The position numbers were made by a program, and so were the translations under genes. A stretch of DNA of 64,000 nt from positions 1-64,000 of the forward strand of contig JBKBKN010000001.1 in assembly GCA_046294625.1 (NCBI GenBank), given 5' to 3'. Shown piece by piece: positions 54,990-64,000 of this stretch. The notes under the pieces are model-generated. The model ran no database searches and was not told the DNA's origin. It worked only from the letters and a program-made list of their open reading frames with translations. The stretch comes from JBKBKN01 sp046294625 (GTDB taxonomy: Bacteria > Bacteroidota > Bacteroidia > M30B66). The stretch's first letter is position 1. Every line of letters starts with the position of its first letter.

Positions 54990-55970
54990 ATGGTAAGGGA
55001 GGCGTTTTACAATTACATTCTTAACCAAAGTGAACAACTTCCTTCCGATTTTCAGGCAGATTTGAACCAACTGGTGAAAGAGTATCCTTATTTCGCAATA
55101 GGAGCAATGGCGCTTAGTAGACTCTATCATTCACGCAATCATTCTGGATTTAACCAAGCCCTCAGTTACAGCTCCGCTAGGGTTTACGACCGCAAAGCAC
55201 TCTACAACTTTATTCATCGAAAACAATCCGCAGAATCAGAGAATCGATTAAGTGTTTCAACTGAATTAGCTATTTCGGAGCCAACAGTCAAAGATGGTAT
55301 CGACTACACGGAATCCCCTGACAACTGTCTGGAGAAAGATTCATTAACAGATCAAAACATCATTGCACCAGATCCTTTACATATAAAGGAAAGCGATGGC
55401 TCTATAATGCATATGCCGGAGTCTGGGATATCTTCTGAACCTAAGAATGAACAATCGGATTTCAATGAGAAGGATTTGATTCAACAGATACTTTCATATC
55501 CGGAAATTAAAGAAGATAGCATTGAAAAAGAAAATATTTTAATGATTGAAAATGGCGATGTTGCGTTATCTATAAATGAAAAAGCAACAGCTGAAAGTGG
55601 TATTAATGTTAAAATGGCCTTCTCTTCGTGGTTGAAAAAAGTGAATACCACAAAGGGTCAAGTTGTTTCGGTTAAGCCGGAATCAACCAATGTAAACCAT
55701 GCTATGGATAAAGCTGCATTGATAGATCGGTTTATCAAAACGGAACCCAAAATTTCAAGTCCAGTAAAGAAAGAATTCTTCTCGCCTATAATCATGGCCA
55801 AAAGAAGTATCGAAGACCATGATGAAATCGTAAGTGAAACATTGGCAAGCGTCCATGTTCAACAGGGAAATATTTCAAAAGCAATTAAAATTTATGAGAA
55901 ATTGATATTGATAAATCCCGAAAAAAGTACTTACTTTGCCGCCCTTATTGAAAATTTGAAAAAATCATGA
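54990..55970 (+). CDS. Hypothetical protein with C-terminal TPR
   Basis: A 326-residue protein with no signal peptide. The N-terminal 90 residues are helical (LPSDFQADLNQLVKEYPYFAIGAMALSRLYH), the middle (about 95-245) is low-complexity and acidic, and the C-terminus has one TPR-like motif (ASVHVQQGNISKAIKIYEKLILINPEKS). I do not recognise a named family. Orthologues commonly sit between lptE and secG in Bacteroidota. The secG start overlaps its stop by 4 bases. Confidence 0.7.
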   Translation: MVREAFYNYILNQSEQLPSDFQADLNQLVKEYPYFAIGAMALSRLYHSRNHSGFNQALSYSSARVYDRKALYNFIHRKQSAESENRLSVSTELAISEPTVKDGIDYTESPDNCLEKDSLTDQNIIAPDPLHIKESDGSIMHMPESGISSEPKNEQSDFNEKDLIQQILSYPEIKEDSIEKENILMIENGDVALSINEKATAESGINVKMAFSSWLKKVNTTKGQVVSVKPESTNVNHAMDKAALIDRFIKTEPKISSPVKKEFFSPIIMAKRSIEDHDEIVSETLASVHVQQGNISKAIKIYEKLILINPEKSTYFAALIENLKKS

Positions 55971-56290
55971 TTGCAATCCTTTCTATACTTATTATTCTAG
56001 CCGCTATTCTGTTGATTTTAGTTGTTCTCGTTCAGAACTCTAAAGGCGGAGGCTTGGCCGCTAATTTTGCTTCAAGCAATCAGGTTCTTGGTGTTCGCAA
56101 AACAACCGATTTCTTAGAAAAAGCAACTTGGTCATTAGCCGTTGCTATGGTCGTGTTGGCGTTATTCTACAATGTAGCTATTCACAGCACGCGCGCAGAA
56201 GAATCAAGATCAATCATTCAAGAAAAGATTGACAAAGCCGATTTTGCTCCACAGGGGCTTCCGGTGTTGCCAGCTCCAGACGAAGAATAA
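55967..56290 (+). CDS. secG: Protein translocase subunit SecG
   Basis: A 107-residue membrane protein with two transmembrane helices (ILIILAAILLILVVLV and TWSLAVAMVVLALFYNVAI) and the SecG signature VQNSKGGGLAANFASSNQVLG between them. It assists SecYE in protein export. The C-terminal tail is acidic and longer than in E. coli. The start overlaps the upstream gene. A strong terminator hairpin lies 20 bases after the stop. Confidence 0.92.
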   Translation: MIAILSILIILAAILLILVVLVQNSKGGGLAANFASSNQVLGVRKTTDFLEKATWSLAVAMVVLALFYNVAIHSTRAEESRSIIQEKIDKADFAPQGLPVLPAPDEE

Positions 56291-56310
56291 TTGCTTCTTA
56301 AAGACCTTAG

Positions 56311-56350
56311 ATAATGTCAGTATGTCAGCCACATGCTGACATTATTTTTT
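56311..56350 (+). terminator. Terminator after secG
   Basis: A 16-bp stem with one G-T pair (56311-56325 region pairing with 56331-56345), 5-base loop CAGCC and a run of six T. It separates the miaB-secG run from groES-groEL. Confidence 0.88.
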
Positions 56351-56475
56351 ATACCCATTGCTTTTTCGTCGGCAATGTGAAATTTTGTCACCAATTTGAT
56401 ATTCTTCACCACTTGGCATGGATTGTGACAAGTGCACAAAAGAAAATATTGTTTAACCTTAAAAATTTGATGTAT

Positions 56476-56754
56476 ATGTCAGAAGTAAAAATTAGACCAT
56501 TGCAAGACAGAGTGCTTGTACAGGCTGCTCCCGCTGAAGAAAAAACAGCAGGAGGAATTATCATCCCTGATACAGCAAAAGAAAAACCACAAAGAGGCAC
56601 TATCGTTGCTGTTGGTAATGGCAAAAAAGATGAGCCATTAACTGTGAAAGTTGGCGATCAGGTTCTGTATGGCAAATATGCCGGAACTGAAATCTCAGTT
56701 GAAGGTAAGGACTATCTGATCATGAGAGAGTCCGACATTTTTGCAATTCTCTAA
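56476..56754 (+). CDS. groES: Co-chaperonin GroES
   Basis: A 92-residue chaperonin-10 from ATG 56476 (MSEVKIRPLQDRVLV; a second ATG lies 6 bases upstream). Markers are PLQDRVLVQ, the mobile loop EEKTAGGIIIPDTAKEKPQ and YGKYAGTEI. It caps the GroEL folding chamber. The roof and mobile loop look intact. Upstream are the secG terminator and about 125 bases of leader in which I find no CIRCE element. Confidence 0.96.
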   Translation: MSEVKIRPLQDRVLVQAAPAEEKTAGGIIIPDTAKEKPQRGTIVAVGNGKKDEPLTVKVGDQVLYGKYAGTEISVEGKDYLIMRESDIFAIL

Positions 56755-56785
56755 CAATTACTAACCACTTAAAAAACAAACAATC

Positions 56786-58417
56786 ATGGCAAAAGAAATT
56801 TTTTTCAATCTCGAAGCACGTGATCAACTCAAAAAAGGTGTTGATGCTTTAGCAAATGCAGTGAAAGTAACTTTAGGTCCTAAAGGCCGCAATGTTGCAA
56901 TCGATAAAAAATATGGCGCACCCGGTATCACAAAAGATGGTGTTTCTGTGGCCAAAGAAGTAGAGTTGGAAAACCCAATTGAAAACATGGGCGCACAACT
57001 TCTTAAGAATGTAGCATCGAAAACCGCTGACATCGCTGGCGATGGAACAACCACCGCAACAGTGTTAGCTCAGGCAATTATCAACTCAGGTTTTAAGCAT
57101 GTTGCTGCTGGTGCTAATCCTATGGATCTGAAAAGAGGGGTTGATAAAGCAGTGAATGTTGTTGTTGAAAATCTAAAAAAATTATCTGTTGAAGTTGGCG
57201 ACGATAATAAGAAAATTCAGCAAGTCGCATCTATCTCTGCAAACAATGACCAAAACATTGGAAACTTAATTGCAGAAGCGATGGGTAAGGTGAAAAAGGA
57301 AGGCGTAATCACTGTAGAAGAAGCAAAAGGAACTGAAACTACTGTGGAAGTGGTGGAAGGGATGCAATTTGACAGAGGTTATATCTCACCGTATTTTGTA
57401 ACGGATACAGACAAAATGGAAGCGGTATTAGAAAACCCTTACATTTTAATCTATGATAAGAAAATCAGTACAATGAAAGATCTTCTGCCAATTTTGGAGA
57501 AGAGCGTTCAAAGCGGCCGTCCTCTGTTAATTATCGCTGAAGATGTTGACGGCGAAGCTTTAGCTACTTTGGTTGTGAACAAGATTCGTGGCTCATTAAG
57601 AATTGCCGCTGTAAAAGCCCCTGGATTTGGCGATCGTCGTAAAGCAATGCTGGAAGATATTGCAATCCTCACCGGCGGACAACTCATCTCAGAAGAGCGT
57701 GGTTATAAGCTTGAAAATGCAGACTTAACATATTTAGGTTCTGCTGAGAAAATTACTATCGACAAAGACAATACAACCATTGTGGGTGGTGCAGGTAGCA
57801 AATCTGATATTGCGGCCAGAGTTAACCAAATTAAGGCGCAAATTGAAAACACCACATCAGACTACGATCGGGAGAAGCTTCAAGAGCGTCTGGCTAAATT
57901 AGCGGGCGGTGTAGCAGTACTTTATGTTGGTGCAGCTACCGAAGTGGAAATGAAAGAGAAAAAAGACCGTGTGGATGATGCGCTTCATGCAACCCGCGCA
58001 GCCGTTGAAGAAGGTATCGTGCCAGGCGGTGGTGTTGCTTATGTACGTTGCGTCTCTGCTTTGGAAAACTTAAAAGGCGAGAACGAAGACGAAACCTTTG
58101 GTATTAACATCGTGAAGAGAGCTCTTGAAGAGCCTCTCCGTCAGATTGTTGCAAATGCCGGTGGCGAGGGCTCAATCGTGGTGCAAAAAGTAAAAGAAGG
58201 CAAAGATGACTTCGGTTACAATGCCCGCACCGAAACGTATGAGAACTTATATGCAGCAGGTGTAATTGACCCAACCAAAGTTGCTCGTGTTGCTTTAGAA
58301 AACGCAGCATCTATCGCGGGTATGTTACTCACCACGGAGTGTGTGCTTGCCGACAAGAAAGAAGATGCTCCTGCAATGCCTAATCCTGGCATGGGCGGAA
58401 TGGGCGGCATGATGTAA
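56786..58417 (+). CDS. groEL: Chaperonin GroEL
   Basis: A 543-residue chaperonin-60 with the usual length. The ATP-binding KVTLGPKGRNV and GDGTTTATVLAQAI motifs, the family signature AAVEEGIVPGGG and the Gly-Met-rich tail (MPNPGMGGMGGMM) are present. It folds proteins in an ATP-driven ring with GroES, 31 bases upstream. A strong bidirectional terminator follows. Confidence 0.98.
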   Translation: MAKEIFFNLEARDQLKKGVDALANAVKVTLGPKGRNVAIDKKYGAPGITKDGVSVAKEVELENPIENMGAQLLKNVASKTADIAGDGTTTATVLAQAIINSGFKHVAAGANPMDLKRGVDKAVNVVVENLKKLSVEVGDDNKKIQQVASISANNDQNIGNLIAEAMGKVKKEGVITVEEAKGTETTVEVVEGMQFDRGYISPYFVTDTDKMEAVLENPYILIYDKKISTMKDLLPILEKSVQSGRPLLIIAEDVDGEALATLVVNKIRGSLRIAAVKAPGFGDRRKAMLEDIAILTGGQLISEERGYKLENADLTYLGSAEKITIDKDNTTIVGGAGSKSDIAARVNQIKAQIENTTSDYDREKLQERLAKLAGGVAVLYVGAATEVEMKEKKDRVDDALHATRAAVEEGIVPGGGVAYVRCVSALENLKGENEDETFGINIVKRALEEPLRQIVANAGGEGSIVVQKVKEGKDDFGYNARTETYENLYAAGVIDPTKVARVALENAASIAGMLLTTECVLADKKEDAPAMPNPGMGGMGGMM

Positions 58418-58433
58418 TTGATCGCAATTGAAT

Positions 58434-58477
58434 AAAAAATTAAGGCCGAAGATGAGAATCTTCGGCCTTAATTTTTT
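58434..58477. terminator. Bidirectional terminator after groEL
   Basis: A perfect 20-bp stem (58434-58453 with 58458-58477), GAGA tetraloop, A-run and T-run on the two sides. It serves groEL and the convergent T9SS gene. Confidence 0.95.
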
Positions 58478-58491
58478 ACAGAAGCAGCAAA

Positions 58492-59952
58492 CTAATGGAT
58501 GATGAGTTTTTTGTGATAGGTGTGATTTCGCAAAGCATCAAGGAATTGAATTATATAAACGCCAGGGTGATGGACTTGAAGCTGTATTTTATTCTGGAAA
58601 TCTAATACCTTTTGACGTGAAATAAGTTGCCCGTTTAAGGCGTAAATATCAATATCTCCCATAAAGCCTTTGGGCCAATGAATATTGAAATTACCATCAT
58701 TAGGATTTGGAAATATATTTGCTTGTGATGCATCTATTTCATTGACAGTGGTGATGGCACAATCCGGCCCATCATAATAAAGATAGTGTGGCATCACATT
58801 CGTAAACTCAAGACCACAACTCATACCGTTAAGCGAGGTCGGAAGCATGCTGAAGTTACAACTTGCGCCTATTGAATTTGCACATCTGATTACGCCGGGT
58901 AGATTGCTTGTGTTGCTTGCAAATAAATAAATCATCGCATTTGGGCTCAGATACAATTGATAGTTGTTATTAAGGTTCGCAATTAGCGTCCTGCTTCCAA
59001 ATATGTTGGGATTTTCCAGATTGTATTGATAAAGTACTTTGTTTTCTATAGCATAAATTAGTTTACCGTTAGACGAAAACGCAGGCACATTATCATCAGA
59101 AAAATCTCCGATAAAATTTAAAGCAGCATTCTCCGGATTGAAAGCAAATAATGACTTTCCGGTACACAAGAAATTTTTCGCAGGTGAAATCACGATTCTT
59201 CCTCTAGGCTCAAACGGAATGTCTTCATAAAGATGAAAATCGCTGATCCCATTTTCAGTGACAAGAAGTCTGTGCAATTTGTTAAGCGTATATGAGAAAA
59301 GCCAATAATCCTTCCCGTTTGCATGTTGTATTGCGGCAAGAGGCTCATGAACAGTCATTTGGCCTCCATTAACCTGATAGGGTACCAATGAATTAAACTT
59401 ACTGATTACCTTTCCTGCGCCATTGTTGGCATTCATGTCAATTACACTGTAGGTAAGCCCATCATTTGTAGCTGCCGAGTTAAATGAACTTTCGAGACAG
59501 TCGCGGGTAAAAAGATAATATAGGTTTTGTTGAAGATCACGATTCGATTTTGGAAATGGAACGGCAATGATGCCTTGATAACTGCTGAAACAACCTGCTG
59601 AATCCATAAGTTCGCCATTTTCCATCACTTCATGATATTTATTGTAAACAGCACCAAATGAACCTGGAGCAAGTGCACTATTTCCTCCGTTTGAATAGAA
59701 GAGTAGTTCTCCATTCTCATCGCAAATGGATGCTGTCCCTTCGCTATAATGAACAATGGCACTGTTTGTTAATGGAGTAGGTGGCAAAGTGCGAAAATCA
59801 AGAGCTGCTCTGCCAAAGTAGCAGATCGATGCAGGACCTTGTGCATAGAACCGCCCTCCGATACTTATAAATGAGAGTACAAGAATCAGGCACGTATTTT
59901 TCGATAAAAATGCCTGAAAAAAGCTCGATAAGTTGTGATGAACATATCTCAT
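58492..59952 (-). CDS. T9SS type A sorting-domain protein
   Basis: A 486-residue exported protein from the ATG at 59952. After a hydrophobic signal segment (LILVLSFISIGGRFYAQ) comes a beta-propeller-like region with SEGTASICDENGELLFYSNGG and WD40-type turns (PAFSSNGKLIYAIEN, QLYLSPNAMIYLFAS) typical of Bacteroidota surface proteins. The C-terminal 80 residues (ANIFPNPNDGNFNIHWP to the end) are a type A T9SS sorting domain. The ligand is not known. It is a lone gene between groEL and the large gliding-type protein. Confidence 0.8.
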   Translation of the reverse strand: MRYVHHNLSSFFQAFLSKNTCLILVLSFISIGGRFYAQGPASICYFGRAALDFRTLPPTPLTNSAIVHYSEGTASICDENGELLFYSNGGNSALAPGSFGAVYNKYHEVMENGELMDSAGCFSSYQGIIAVPFPKSNRDLQQNLYYLFTRDCLESSFNSAATNDGLTYSVIDMNANNGAGKVISKFNSLVPYQVNGGQMTVHEPLAAIQHANGKDYWLFSYTLNKLHRLLVTENGISDFHLYEDIPFEPRGRIVISPAKNFLCTGKSLFAFNPENAALNFIGDFSDDNVPAFSSNGKLIYAIENKVLYQYNLENPNIFGSRTLIANLNNNYQLYLSPNAMIYLFASNTSNLPGVIRCANSIGASCNFSMLPTSLNGMSCGLEFTNVMPHYLYYDGPDCAITTVNEIDASQANIFPNPNDGNFNIHWPKGFMGDIDIYALNGQLISRQKVLDFQNKIQLQVHHPGVYIIQFLDALRNHTYHKKLIIH

Positions 59953-60310
59953 AGTAGCGATTGTTTGAGCACATGTCAAATTTAGGAAAAATATTACACC
60001 AATGCGATAAAAAGAGTGTTTATTTGTTTCTTGTAAAAAAGTTTAACTTCTTGGAGAATTCAATACCGGCATATCAATTTAATAGTTACAATGAGAGAAT
60101 AAGGTGCTAGCTAATAAACATTCCCGGTTGATTGTAGTAAGAAATCACCAGCAATTCAATGCATTAGCCAGTCATGATTCCCCCTTCTCATTTAAGTTGC
60201 AAATTAAGCATGCTCATGACCCGTTCATGAGTTAGTTGCAGGTCAAGTGTTCAAACAGAAGTCTTAATGCTGCTCACGAAAAAGAGAAAAGCATTATCGC
60301 AATGCTCTAC
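59953..60310. other. Intergenic region
   Basis: 358 bases between two minus-strand genes. It holds the promoter of the T9SS gene at 58492 and the 3' region of the large protein gene. A 7-bp dyad CTCATGA/TCATGAG with a 5-base spacer is at 60213-60231; it has no T-run. I see no ORF or RNA gene. Confidence 0.5.
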
Positions 60311-63300
60311 CTATCTTAGTAACATCACCCAGCCGCTAAACTCATGCATTTTGCCAAATTCGTCAGCCACATAAGAGCGGTAAAAATACATGTCTGATGG
60401 CAAGGTTTTATTGCTCAATCGTGTCGTGCCATCCCAACCATTCTCCATATCGAAAGAAGTGTAGAGCAATTCTCCCCATCGATTATACACCTGAATTTCG
60501 TACCCTGTAATTCCTTCACCAAAGGGCTTGAAGAGGTCATTCACTCCATCTGCATTAGGGGTGAATACACTTGGGAAATAAACTCTGAAACCGGTTCTTA
60601 CAATCACATTTTTGATAATCGTATCGTTGCAACCAAATTCGTTAATCGCAACATGGGCAATTGGATAAACGCCTTCTTCAGTAAATGTGTGTTTACCATC
60701 AAGACCTTCAATAACTTCTCCACCTTCACCAATGATGTAGAACCCATTGGCAGCATTCTGTGAGAAGCTGGTGAGCTCTATTTCAGGGTTAATAATTTCT
60801 AGTTCCCATGGTGATGATCTGAAATCTGCAGTAGCTCTGGGGAACGACTCAATATAGTCATTTACAATGTAAGTGTCTGCACAACCATTGGTGTTCGTTG
60901 CAGTGAGTCTAACGGTAAATCTGCCCGGATTAGAATAGATATGAATTGGATTCAATGCTTGCGAGCTGTTGCCATTGCCAAATTGCCAAACATAACTTAA
61001 TGGACCGGAGGTTGACTCGGAAAGATTGGTGAAGTTAACCTTGAATGGAGCACAACCTGACTGAATGTCTGAAACAAAGTTTGAAACAGGCATAGCATGA
61101 ACGGTCACATTGGCGGTAAAAGGCTGCCCTGTGCAACCATTATCAGTTACTTGAACACTCACAGGATGCGTTCCGGTATTCGAAAAGCTGATACCTGAAG
61201 GATTTCTAAGGGTAGATTCTGTAAGATTCGCAGATGGACCAAAATTCCAGTTGTATTGCGCAGCATTGGAAAAAGTTCCATTGGCAACAAAGTTGAAGTT
61301 GTTCACATTAAAACACTGCGCATCAGGAATGGTAAAGGATACAACCGGTTCCGGAAACACTGTTACATTTACCTGATCAGTTAAGGAGCAACCACTAATA
61401 GACGATGTAACGGTGTAAGTCAAATTCTGCGTTTGCGTTCCTGTATTGGATATTGTTATGGTTGGATTGGCTACATTAGCATTATCAAGTCCGTCAGCAG
61501 GCGACCAAGTATAGGTGATGTTTGGAAAACCTTCTTCACCAAGCTGCACTGATTCGCCTGAACAAAAAGAAACATCGACCCCTGCATTCAAAGGCGGCAT
61601 ATCAATTACATCAACCTGCTGTGTGCTCGTAGGAGAAAAGCAACCATTTACTGTAATCGACAATGAATAGTTGCCTTCATTGTTTTCGCTAATTCCTGAA
61701 ATTGATGGGTTCTGCTGCGTGGATGAAAATCCTGCCGGTCCTGACCAGTTGTAAGTCACCGAGCCTGCCGGCTGTGGCGTAGAAAGATTTAAGGTGCTAC
61801 CAAGACAAACAGGAGCATTGCTGTTGATGACAGGTGCATCTGGGGTCGGATTAACCACTACATTAATTGTCGAAGCTTGGCTGCTACAACCATTTACCGT
61901 AACGGTGGCGCTGTAATCTCCTGAATTTGTTGTTTGCGCATCAGGGATGGAAGGCGATTGAAGGGTTGATGAAAAACCATTAGGTCCTGTCCAGCTATAA
62001 CTTGCACCCGAAATATTTTGAGCGGTCAGATCAAGTGCACTGCCTGCACAAATTGGAGCATTGCTTAGCAGGTTTGGAGCAGCAGGGGTTGGGTTAATCA
62101 CTACATTGGTATTTCCAGGCTGGCTGCTACATCCATTTACCGTCACAGTAAGCGAATATCCACCAGCCGCACCTAATGGTGCATTGGTAATTTGTGGATT
62201 TTGAAGATTAGAGCTGAATCCGTTCGGCCCGGTCCAATTGAAAGTAGCTCCAGCAACCGCATCGGTGATGAGTGAAATAGTTTGCCCTTGACACACAGGT
62301 CCAATATTAGTAGGTGACGGAGTTGCTGGTGTTGGTGTAATAAGCACATCTACGAAACCTTGATCAGTTATGCAACCGCCAATATTCATCACTAAGCCAT
62401 ACTGACCAATAGAAGCAAGTGAAACATTGTTAATCGATGGACTCTGCGCTGTAGACGTAAAGCCATTAGGCCCCGTCCAGGCATAAGTCGCATTTGCGGT
62501 TACGGGAGCCGAAAGCGTAAGTGTTTGTCCTTGGCAAACCGGTGCGTTGTAAGTAATAATCGGAGCCGCAGTTGACGCAAGTGATGCTGTAGTAACCGAA
62601 GGCTGACTGGTGCATCCGTTAACTGTTACTGTTACACTATAGTCTCCTTCGAGATCAGTTGACATGTTACCAACAGTTGGATTTTGAACATTCGACGTAA
62701 ATCCATTTGGCCCTGTCCAGTTGAATGATCCCCCCGGCACATTAGATGCACCAAGGTTTAATGTGTTTGCAACGCAAACCGGACTATTGCTGGATGCGAC
62801 CGGAGCTTCGGGAATAGGGTTCACCACTGGGCTGATATTAGCAACTTGACTCGTGCAGCCATTTACTGTAACTGTGGCTGAATACTGACCAATCTGTTCC
62901 GGGGCAAGATTGTTTATAGTTGGATTTTGTGTGGTTGAAGTAAAGCCATTCGGTCCTGTCCAGTTAAATGTGCCTCCGGCAGGCCCGGTGGCGGTAAGAT
63001 TTAATGATGAACCTAGACAAATTGGCGCGTTAGAACCCAAGATTGGTGGTGCAGGAGCTGCATTAATTATAACATTGGTAGTAGCTGGAGGGCTTGTGCA
63101 GCCGTTCACAGTAACTGTTGCCGAATAGGTTCCTGCATTTCCTGAGTTCGCGTTTGGAATAAGTGGATTTTGATCGGTGCTGCTAAATCCGTTTGGTCCA
63201 GTCCAGTTAAAACTGCCATTGGTTACATTTGAAGCATTAAGGGTTAATGCTCCACCGTCACAAAAGGGGCCACTGTTCGTAAGCGTTGGAGGATCGGGAA

Positions 63301-64000
63301 TAGGAGCCACATTTACTGTAACCGATTGTGTTGCTGTTGTTCCACAGAAATCTGTTACAGTTACGGTGTATGTGGTGGTAGTGGTAGGGTTAACATTTAC
63401 GTTTGCCGAATTGCCGGCACCGTTACTCCAAGCGTAATTTAAAGGAGGAAGCCCTCCAGTGCCTACAGCATTCAAAGCTACAGGACCGCTACCGTTGCAA
63501 ATGGCCGGTGCGTCTGAGACGGTAACTTCAACCAGGGGTTTGTCCATCAGAAATATCGTAATTGTCTCCGTCTGGTTACACCCTAAGTTGTAAGTGAGTG
63601 TAATCGTTTCGGTCATTTCCGGAAAGCTATCTTCTATACCCTGAATGCTTATGCTTGCTGATGTTTGACCAGCTGGGATAGTCACTGAGGTGGGAATATT
63701 CACATAATCTACACCCATTGTTGCACTACCACCAACTGTAAAATTAATTGTAAGTGGTTGATTGGTTGCAACAGGTCTGGAAAATAAAACAGTTGCTGGA
63801 GCACAACCTTCATAGGTTACATTGTCGCCGGCAAGTGAAGATACTGTTGATGTAAATGGTGCGCTACCGAAACTGTTTTCTTCCAAAAATACGGCAGAAT
63901 CATAACTAGAATCGCCTACATCGGCAATGATTAATTTGATGGTATATGTTGAGCAAGGAATCACATTGGCTGTGGCAGTGTAAACCGGTGTAAATGCATT
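60311..64000 (-). CDS. Giant T9SS type B protein, gliding-type C-terminus (partial)
   Basis: The frame stays open to the window edge, so the N-terminus is missing; 1230 codons are visible. In order: part of a domain with PCSTYTIKLIIADVGDSSYD, a Calx-beta-like segment, seven tandem Ig-like modules of about 80 residues each marked by W(T/S)GPNGF, two PKD-like domains (YVWQFGNGNSSQALNP), and a C-terminal type B sorting domain (FTPNADGVNDLFKPFGEGI, NRWGELLY). The last is the CHU_C domain of adhesin-like T9SS cargo, which needs PorP/SprF-like partners. The modules suggest a surface adhesin. The internal ORFs on the other strand are shadows. Confidence 0.9.
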   Translation of the reverse strand, partial: NAFTPVYTATANVIPCSTYTIKLIIADVGDSSYDSAVFLEENSFGSAPFTSTVSSLAGDNVTYEGCAPATVLFSRPVATNQPLTINFTVGGSATMGVDYVNIPTSVTIPAGQTSASISIQGIEDSFPEMTETITLTYNLGCNQTETITIFLMDKPLVEVTVSDAPAICNGSGPVALNAVGTGGLPPLNYAWSNGAGNSANVNVNPTTTTTYTVTVTDFCGTTATQSVTVNVAPIPDPPTLTNSGPFCDGGALTLNASNVTNGSFNWTGPNGFSSTDQNPLIPNANSGNAGTYSATVTVNGCTSPPATTNVIINAAPAPPILGSNAPICLGSSLNLTATGPAGGTFNWTGPNGFTSTTQNPTINNLAPEQIGQYSATVTVNGCTSQVANISPVVNPIPEAPVASSNSPVCVANTLNLGASNVPGGSFNWTGPNGFTSNVQNPTVGNMSTDLEGDYSVTVTVNGCTSQPSVTTASLASTAAPIITYNAPVCQGQTLTLSAPVTANATYAWTGPNGFTSTAQSPSINNVSLASIGQYGLVMNIGGCITDQGFVDVLITPTPATPSPTNIGPVCQGQTISLITDAVAGATFNWTGPNGFSSNLQNPQITNAPLGAAGGYSLTVTVNGCSSQPGNTNVVINPTPAAPNLLSNAPICAGSALDLTAQNISGASYSWTGPNGFSSTLQSPSIPDAQTTNSGDYSATVTVNGCSSQASTINVVVNPTPDAPVINSNAPVCLGSTLNLSTPQPAGSVTYNWSGPAGFSSTQQNPSISGISENNEGNYSLSITVNGCFSPTSTQQVDVIDMPPLNAGVDVSFCSGESVQLGEEGFPNITYTWSPADGLDNANVANPTITISNTGTQTQNLTYTVTSSISGCSLTDQVNVTVFPEPVVSFTIPDAQCFNVNNFNFVANGTFSNAAQYNWNFGPSANLTESTLRNPSGISFSNTGTHPVSVQVTDNGCTGQPFTANVTVHAMPVSNFVSDIQSGCAPFKVNFTNLSESTSGPLSYVWQFGNGNSSQALNPIHIYSNPGRFTVRLTATNTNGCADTYIVNDYIESFPRATADFRSSPWELEIINPEIELTSFSQNAANGFYIIGEGGEVIEGLDGKHTFTEEGVYPIAHVAINEFGCNDTIIKNVIVRTGFRVYFPSVFTPNADGVNDLFKPFGEGITGYEIQVYNRWGELLYTSFDMENGWDGTTRLSNKTLPSDMYFYRSYVADEFGKMHEFSGWVMLLR

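Noticed and set aside
60213..60231. Dyad CTCATGA/TCATGAG as a terminator for the giant protein gene
   Set aside because: Short stem, no T-run; it could equally be an operator or chance.

Overview
The window reads as chromosome from a gliding or T9SS-bearing member of the Bacteroidota. The signs are gldH, gldD and a porP-gldK-gldL-gldM-gldN cluster, several secreted proteins with type IX sorting tails, a gliding-type C-terminal domain protein, LptD/LptE, and promoters of the TTG / TAnnTTTG type instead of -35/-10 boxes. I see no rRNA, tRNA, insertion sequence or prophage. The species cannot be named from sequence alone.

Layout. 1-3.2 kb: ricT, gldH and fumC on the plus strand. 3.3-6.3 kb: a minus-strand operon of a COG0523 metal-chaperone GTPase, a His-rich T9SS-exported protein and a DUF4625-like lipoprotein, behind a promoter whose -33 box is overlapped by a 15-bp palindrome that looks like a Zur-type operator. 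6.4-10.5 kb: a T9SS protein, a photolyase with a tiny DUF2256 zinc-finger gene, and amt. 10.6-18.3 kb: a complete, co-oriented type V-A CRISPR-Cas locus (cas12a, cas4, cas1, cas2, leader, 29 repeats and 28 spacers). 18.7-24.3 kb: ndh, then a minus-strand run with pnuC, an NR kinase-like ATPase, csaA, a PepSY membrane protein, a PliI-like lipoprotein and a secreted protein. 24.4-32.4 kb: kbl, a DEAD-box helicase, fahA, glyA and lptD. 32.5-36.1 kb: amidase, MCE/MlaD-like protein and Fe-S oxidoreductase. 36.2-42.1 kb: an orphan NarL-type regulator, gldD-ssb-mutY, HU, a TPR protein, a 29-residue basic peptide and an RNase E/G protein. 42.2-47.9 kb: the T9SS core operon. 48-51.5 kb: a degenerate ureohydrolase-fold protein and topA. 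51.7-58.4 kb: miaB, a sigma-54-type activator, lptE, a hypothetical gene, secG, groES and groEL. 58.5-64 kb: two T9SS-exported proteins, the last open at the window edge.

The T9SS core genes export the several sorting-tail proteins seen here. LptD and LptE serve the same outer membrane. The most notable system is the Cas12a locus. All catalytic and crRNA-processing residues are present, a Bacteroidota-type promoter lies in the leader just before the first repeat, the array runs towards amt with no visible terminator, and two spacers share a 12-nt block that suggests repeated sampling of one viral locus and a TTA-containing PAM.
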